A stretch of 64,000 bases of DNA, taken from NCBI GenBank assembly GCA_900660155.1, contig CABFPE010001034.1:51907-115906 (forward strand), in the 5' to 3' direction. Position numbers and translations under genes: made by a program. Source of the stretch: Hofstenia miamia. Its lineage: Eukaryota > Xenacoelomorpha > Acoela > Hofsteniidae. Below, piece by piece: positions 57,882 through 64,000 of the stretch (positions within the stretch are counted from its first letter, which is position 1; each line of letters starts with the position of its first letter). The notes under the pieces were generated by a model, which was given only the letters and a program-made list of their open reading frames with translations, was not told the DNA's origin and made no database searches.

Positions 57882-58358
57882 CTAACATTCTCTCAGTCCC
57901 TCTCTGCTCAGTGTGTTTTTCTCAATCCCTTCCGCAGGTTGGATTGACATTGCATTTGATTGTGCACTCATTTGAGTGATTGCCTCTTCATCTTCCAATT
58001 TCCTAAATTGAGATAATAGGTTTAAGTCCCATGTTTCAGGGTTATAATTTACATTGTCTTTTGCTGCCCTTCTAGGCATTATTCTTCTTTGTATTTCACC
58101 CTCCTGTATGTCATGTTTGAATTCTTCTTTGAATTCATCTTCAGGAAGGCTCTCTAATTCCTCCATTTTGTATCTATTTTCTCCTTCATTACGTACTAAT
58201 TTAAATTCTGTGTTTTTATCTAGGGTTGCACCCTTGATATCAGTGATTGTTCTTTTTAAATTTGGAAAGTGTAAAATTTTGTCATTACTTAACACGTATT
58301 CATTGTTATCTAGTATTTTTTTAATTGTGTATGGTCCTGACCATACCATTTTTAACAT
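57882..58358 (-). pseudogene. Gypsy fossil: region after the integrase
   Basis: VWSGPYTIKKILDNNEYVLS is the usual small-barrel segment at the C-terminal side of Ty3/Gypsy integrases. The remainder is acidic and low in complexity. Confidence 0.7.
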
Positions 58359-58556
58359 TCATACTTGATTAACATCATTTACTTTAATAGGTGTAAATGC
58401 ATAAACTTTGTCACCTAATTTGTGTGTGTGTCCATATATTTTTTTATTATAATTGTGCTTCTGTCTTGTTGCTGACTTTTTTGTGTTGTAGCACATCATT
58501 TCGTGAATTGCTGTTATTTGCTGTTTTAGTTGTTTTACAAATTGGTTGTCTAACTT

Positions 58557-59054
58557 CTATGAGTAGTTTGAGAATTGTATTGATAGTGCTGTGGCCGCCT
58601 CTCTCCCATACATTGCTTTGAATGGAGTTACTTTTGTCATTGTGTGTACTGAAGTATTGTAAAAATATTCGACCATTTGTATGACTTCTCTCCATTTGTT
58701 CCCTCCTATTCTTGATGTGGTTACTCTTATAAGTTTTATTAGTGTACGATTTAGCCTTTCTACTGCTCCATTCACTTGTGGGTGGTAAGCTGTTCTTCCT
58801 TCACTGCTGATTTCAAGCAATTTGGCGAGTTCTTTAAACAATGTACTTTTGAATTGGGGTCCTTTGTCCGTTATTATTATTTCCATTGGACCTATCTTTA
58901 GTATCCATTCTTTTAATACAATGTTTGCTGTTTCTTCAGCTGTTGTGTTTTTCATTAGAATCATTTTGGTGTATTTTGTGAAGTTATCTACCATTACTAA
59001 TAGATATTGGTACCCTTCTTCATCTCTTGATAGCATTTCTATATTGATATGCAT
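58557..59054 (-). pseudogene. Gypsy fossil: integrase core
   Basis: LLVMVDNFTKYTKM, IIITDKGPQFKS and AYHPQVNGAVERLNRTL are the conserved integrase core motifs. A zinc-binding-like segment (K-C-x-T-C) lies just upstream in element sense. Confidence 0.85.
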
Positions 59055-59769
59055 GATCTCATTTGGTTTAGTGGATATGATTTTTTCCAGTGGTGCTCTC
59101 TGTGTTGGGAAGTGTTGTGGATTGTTTAGTAGGCATGTGCTGCACTTATTTATGATGTCTTCTGTAAACTTTCTTACTCATGTTGTGATGTACTTTGAGT
59201 TAAATGTCATTTCAGTCTGTATAATACCCAGATGTCCTTTTTCGTGAGTTTTCCTTATTAAATCTCTTTTAAAATATTCGGGTATTGCTATCCAATTGGT
59301 TTTTCCAGTGGTATACAGTAGTCCATTGTCATTCGTTTTCCATGTGTATTGGTTGAAATAACTATTTGCAGTTTTTCATAACTTCTTTTCTTGTTTTTTT
59401 AGTTTGTCTTTTATTTCTTTTAGTATTATGTCCTGGTTTTGTCTTTCTATTATCTCGTCTTTGGTGATTTCTTCTTTAATCATAATCAGTATGATTGCTT
59501 TTTTGTTGACATTTATATCAGGTAAATTCTCATATTTGTTGTGAGTTATGAATTGAAATTCTGTTTTGCTTCCTTCTTTCTTTTTGAGATCTCTTTCATA
59601 TTCTGGTAATGAGGTCCAAAAGTTAGCATTAGAGTGGAGTTTTCCTTTTCTATGTTCAATTGTGAAGTTATTCTATCCAGCATGAGACTATTGATGACTT
59701 GTCTCCTGAGAATTTCTTTAGCCAGGCAAGGCCGCTATTATCTGTTATTTTTTTTCCAATTAAGAAGTG

Positions 59770-60072
59770 TCAAAATTTCTTTATGCTTTCTATTAATGTG
59801 AGCATTTCCAGTTTTGTGGATCCATAATTCTCCTTGCTTGGTTTTAGTTTTCTGCTAAAGAATTGTACCAGTACCTCTTTTCCTTCTTTTATTTGACTAA
59901 TTGCTGCTCCTATTGCCACCTTACTTGCATTGCAGTCTAATATGAATTCTTTTTCATAGTCCAGTGTATTTAGCAAGGGCAGTTTGGATAATTCATATTT
60001 TATTTTGTCTAGTTCTTCTTGCTGTTCCCAGGTCCACATGAATGGTACAGATTTTTTCATCAGGTTTGTCAT
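59770..60072 (-). pseudogene. Gypsy fossil: RNase H region
   Basis: KEFILDCNASKVAIGAAISQ, VQFFSRKLKPSKENY and STKLEMLTLIESIKKF are typical of the Ty3/Gypsy RNase H domain following the RT. Confidence 0.85.
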
Positions 60073-60185
60073 TTTTGCTGTTTTTCCTGAATATTTGGTA
60101 TAAATGTGCCATAATAATTAAATAAGCCCATTATCCTTTGCAAGTGTTTTTTTGTATTTAGTTTCTTGATTTTTCTTATCATTTC

Positions 60186-61025
60186 TCATGCATTTTCTTT
60201 CATGCAAATTTGTCCTTTACTTATTATTTGTCCCAGGAATATCACTTTCTTTTTTAGTATATCACACTTATTGCCATTTACTCTTAATCTGGCATCCTTC
60301 AATGTTTTTAACATTCTATCAAGTTTTTGTAGGTGTTGTTCTACAGTATTGCTCATTATGATTATGTCATCAATGTATGCATTTATTCCTTCCTCAATTT
60401 TGTTTTGCTTGTTCTTCAGAACTTTTGTGATGTAACATTGGAATGTTGCTTGTGCATTACATAGTCCAAACGCCATGTATATCCACTCATAGATTCCATA
60501 TGGTGTTATGAATGCTGTTTTTTCTATATCTTTTGGTTCCATTTCTACCTGCCAATAGGCTTTGCACAAGTCTATCACTGTAAAATATTTGTGCTTGCTT
60601 GCCTCATAAAGCATGTCTTCTATTCTTGGTAATGGATAGGAGTCTTTTTTCATTACTTCATTTAATTTCCTGAAATCAATACACAGTCTGTATTTCTTCC
60701 CTTGTTTAACAAACACTGTTGGTGCTGCATATGGGCTTTCACTTGGTCTTATTATTTTATTATCAATTAGTTCATTCAGAATTCTGTTGTATTCATCTTT
60801 CAATTGTTCAGGGACTCTTCTTACTGGTAACTTTATTGGTTTATCTGTAATCATCACTATTTTGTGTGTTTCACCAATTACTTGTCCAACACTTATTTCA
60901 CCAAAGTTAAAAATTTGACTGTGTTTTCTTAGTAGTTTCTGTAGTGATTCTCTCTTACTCTGCTTTAGGTGTTCATAATCCTCTTCTTTTATATCTGGTA
61001 TTTTTTCTTTGTCTTCAGCATTCAT
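60186..61025 (-). pseudogene. Gypsy fossil: reverse transcriptase
   Basis: RLCIDFRKLNEVMKKDSYP, FTVIDLCKAYWQVEM, MAFGLCNAQATFQ and NAYIDDIIIMS are the RT palm motifs, in the usual order and spacing. Confidence 0.9.
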
Positions 61026-61032
61026 CCATCAT

Positions 61033-61368
61033 ATAAATAATCAAACCAAGAATAGAAGATAAGTAATATTCCAAAGAATATAATCCATCAACTTTTCACA
61101 CTGTGATGTAGCTATTTATACAGACTTTTTATTTGCACACCTGTCTTCTGTTGTAATTTGTCTTCCCATGCCCAGTGCATTGACCTCAAATTAACAAGAA
61201 GAGTATTATACTTGGCTTCTTGCACTATATGTTTTTTGCAAATGTTTGTCCACGCACTCAATTCATGAAAAGCCATTAATGGCATTTGTTCTAAACATCA
61301 AATTTCTTTTCTTTCTTTATTTCTCTATTTAACTGTTAAAATTTGTAGTTTTAGAATGATTATGCTAC
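61033..61368 (-). repeat. LTR on the 5' side of the Gypsy fossil
   Basis: Direct repeat of 56,342-56,710. The right boundary is at TTATGCTACA(T), after which the sequence becomes unrelated to the DNA flanking the other LTR. Confidence 0.85.
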
Positions 61369-64000
61369 ATTAGGTTATGCAATCACAGAATTAGAGTTAA
61401 GTAAAATTCTAATCTATGCTTGAACAAAATTATTTCAAATATAAAATATAATACTTACAATTTTAAAATTATTTTTTTTATGTTTATAGGACTGTTCAGA
61501 TTTCAGTATTGCTTACAATAAAATTCAAAATCTGTGGAGTTTTTACTTTTTTTAAAACAAACATATGCAGAAATGTAGACTATGAACATATTTTGAGTGG
61601 TTGCCTTGTCTTTTGCAATGGCTTAGTGATTCACAAATTCCTTAACACATTCTTCTGCATATAGCATCACCTTGTATTTTATGTTCATAAATGTGAGTAA
61701 AAAATTAGATTATTGGTAGTTTATGTCTTTCTTGTTGCTAGCAATTTATTTGTAATTTAAATGGCTTCAGCTAAAACTCCTTTTTGCTTTCATTCAGATA
61801 TAGGTTTGTGCCTAATCATTGTTGTATTTTGAAGTATCAATTTGCTTGTGAAATTTTAAAAAGCTATGCAAGAATTTCTAGAAAAACTTGGAAATAGTAA
61901 TATAAAAAATAGATGAGTGATCTACTTTTCAATTTGTTTTTCAGTTTATTCCCAATTCTTCTTACATTTCTTTATCTTAATTGCATTTAGTGATAAATTT
62001 GTTTAATTTGAAATCTTCCTTTGTACTAAATTTAGTTTCTCATTTTGTCTCTGAGATATCAGAATACATTGCAAGTTTCTCAATTATTTTAACTGAAATA
62101 TTTCATAGTAGATTGACAATAAAACATTGTATTAATTGTTTCTTGTGAGTAGAGTTTTACTTTTCTTTTGGAAGTTTATCTATTTGACTTCTCATATGTT
62201 TTCTAGTTCAAAAAGGACTGTTTTATTAAAAGTGTTATAATCATTCAGGATTTATATAAGGTTTCTGCAATTGCATTTGTAAAAACTTTATATTTTGTTT
62301 ATTGAAAATAATAGTCCAATTCACAGCACTGATTTTGCTTATGATTATTACATGTTGAAGAATATTTCTAATTTTTCAAGATTATCCCTACAAGATCAAA
62401 AATATATTCCTTTAAGAGGTCAACAGTGATTTTTTTTATCACCTTAGCCTTTTCACTGGCAAATTGCACTAATATATCTTGAATGCTTTTTTTCTCATCT
62501 CTAAATAAGAGTTAGGTAAATTTTTCAAAAAAAACATTCTAAGTGTTTTTAGTCAGTCTTTCATGATTCTAAAAGCATTTTCTATATTACTTTTTACTGC
62601 ATGGTTACTATTTTCTGCTTGATTTGTTTATTATAAAGACCACTTTTTGTTTTGGCAATGGGTAGATTACTTCATTCTAGATAAATTCAGGTTAATCCTG
62701 GGATTTTTGTTGAATGAACACATTGTCTTTGAACAAGCATAGTCAAAGTGAACAATTTTTTTTCTACAAGCATTGCATAAAGGCATAGCTTGATATGATG
62801 TGGGTAGCTAGACTTTTGCTAACTTACAGTGGTTTTACATACAACAAGAAATTCTTTGGATATTCTTCATACAGGCTAAAACAAATTAAAATTTTAAGAA
62901 TGTAATAAAAATTGGCTATTCTTATAAAATTGTTGAACTATAAATGAGTCATTTCTTGAATCAACTTGACATTAATTTACAGCAGCAAGAAAGGCTTTTT
63001 AGACATTTATAATTGAAATAATGCATGCTTAAATTATAAATGTGAAAAGCATTTCATTTTTCATATTCACTTGATGAAATAGAAATAATTTATAGCTAGC
63101 ATAAATACAAAAATACTTACAAATATTCAATAAATATGTAGACTTATTCATTGCCATAATTGTGCATACATTTCAAACAAACTCTTTGCCAATGTTCTGT
63201 CATGTGATAATCAAAGCATAAACAATTTGTGATTCATTTGTTTAAATTCATAAGAAGAATTAAGTTATTAAAGTATTACTCAAAATGTGAATTGAAATAT
63301 TTGCATTTAATAACACTAGCCAACTGTGGTTTTTTATTTTAGTGAAAATGGTTGGCTCAGGGGATTTTGAAAATCTTGAATGTTATGGATATTATAATTT
63401 CTTGAAGAACAAATTTAGTAAAATAAAAAATTGCAAATAAAAAATAATGAAAATATCATCTATTTTGTCAATTTATGACAGTTTTTTTACATTGTACAGA
63501 CCACTAAATGTGCAGCACATTATTGTGAAATACTGTACTCTCAATGGTTTATGCATTGATTTACTATAGATGATTATTATTGACAATTTCAATATTTCTA
63601 AACATCAATAGTACCAATCCCAAAATTTTTAGTTCCCTATGCATATTACTGAATATATCTGTAATGTATTTACATGTAATGCTACTTCCTGAAATTGTTG
63701 TATTTAGGTTTTACAAGTGATGCTGATTTAAAAGGCATCATGCCAAAATGGTGCAGTATTAGCAGATGACATCTATGATTAACTTGTACAACATTGAATA
63801 CAGAAATTTATCTTATTATAGATAAAGTGAAATTACATGATGTAATGATTTCAGTGTAAATTAACAAAAGATAATTTAGACATTAACCTCATTTTTCTAA
63901 ACAATTTAAACAATAATTAATCATCAATTAATACATATATTCTCCTTTCTTGTTTTTGATCACCACTGTGACAAGTTTCTTCTATTAAATGAGCAGGCAT
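61369..64000. other. AT-rich DNA, nothing supportable
   Basis: No open frame with a domain, no tandem array, no transposon end recognised. T-rich on the plus strand. Confidence 0.5.

Larger units (their letters stand above)
56342..61368 (-). mobile_element. Ty3/Gypsy LTR retroelement fossil
   Basis: Minus-strand element with two direct long terminal repeats (56,342-56,710 and 61,033-61,368) and, in element order, reverse transcriptase, RNase H, integrase and a C-terminal tail. The LTRs begin TGTAGCATAATC in element sense and are about 95% alike outside indels, so the insertion is of moderate to recent age. It is broken and incomplete, with several interruptions. A gag region was not recognised. 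A clear target-site duplication was not found. Confidence 0.88.

Noticed and set aside
57406-60435. Plus-strand frames inside the Gypsy fossil
   Set aside because: Antisense shadows of the minus-strand RT, RNase H and integrase regions.
1-64000. tRNA genes, rRNA genes, CRISPR arrays, bacterial operons
   Set aside because: No cloverleaf with A and B boxes, rRNA core or regular repeat-spacer array seen; the spliced exons show the DNA is eukaryotic.

Overview
The window is AT-rich, intron- and transposon-dense animal DNA, probably from a non-vertebrate metazoan. The grounds are spliced immunoglobulin-like (Ig) exons with phase-1 introns, long (TA)n tracts, LINEs, Penelope-like and Tc1-like remnants, hAT termini, a Ty3/Gypsy element, and debris of multi-copy protein families I associate with cnidarians and arthropods. 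I see no rRNA or tRNA gene and no CRISPR array, and no complete host gene.

The main host locus lies on the minus strand. Six open exons, each a multiple of three with AG/GT borders and phase-1 ends, line up in order: 29,163-28,672 (long cysteine-rich N-terminal domain, D1), 20,099-19,737 (D2, a normal I-set-like Ig domain), then 9,896-9,639, 9,594-9,337, 8,094-7,834 and 7,787-7,530 (D3-D6, short Ig-like domains whose Trp sits in an unusual place). Joined in frame they would form the ectodomain of a cell-surface Ig-superfamily protein spread over 21.6 kb. Signal peptide, membrane and cytoplasmic exons were not found. A 23-base remnant of a further Ig exon is at 6,418-6,440.

The locus is built from repeated duplication. 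An old duplication links about 664-3,120 with 13,300-14,640. A larger one links about 14,770-29,580 with 34,920-49,810. The second copy is not collinear: it is a mosaic in which the 25.5-27.9 kb material has been moved next to the 14.8-18.8 kb material, with short patches (44, 50, 81 and 101 bases) from other places and several joints at (TA)n tracts. D1 exists in two open copies (28,672-29,163 and 48,913-49,404); their differences are mostly amino-acid changing and clustered. D2 survives in the second copy only as a 50-base patch. The overall picture, a polymorphic-looking first domain and Ig domains lacking usual hallmarks in a repeatedly rearranged locus, recalls invertebrate allorecognition gene complexes such as the Hydractinia Alr family. 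That is an inference and not an identification.

Introns and spacers hold a hAT-like element (1,292-2,801), a MITE with TAA duplications (8,806-9,021), a truncated CR1/L2-like LINE (11.2-12.5 kb), a Tc1-like transposase lacking its third catalytic segment (two copies), THAP-domain debris, Gypsy integrase fossils and Penelope-like remnants (two copies each), a strongly pyrimidine-skewed LINE (32.0-34.8 kb), and a hammerhead-ribozyme-like motif near 41.63 kb. The right third has few host signals. It carries fragments of a multi-copy protein (50.1-50.6 kb), diffuse repeats (52-56 kb) and a broken Ty3/Gypsy element on the minus strand with two LTRs (56,342-61,368). From 61.4 kb to the end I see nothing supportable.
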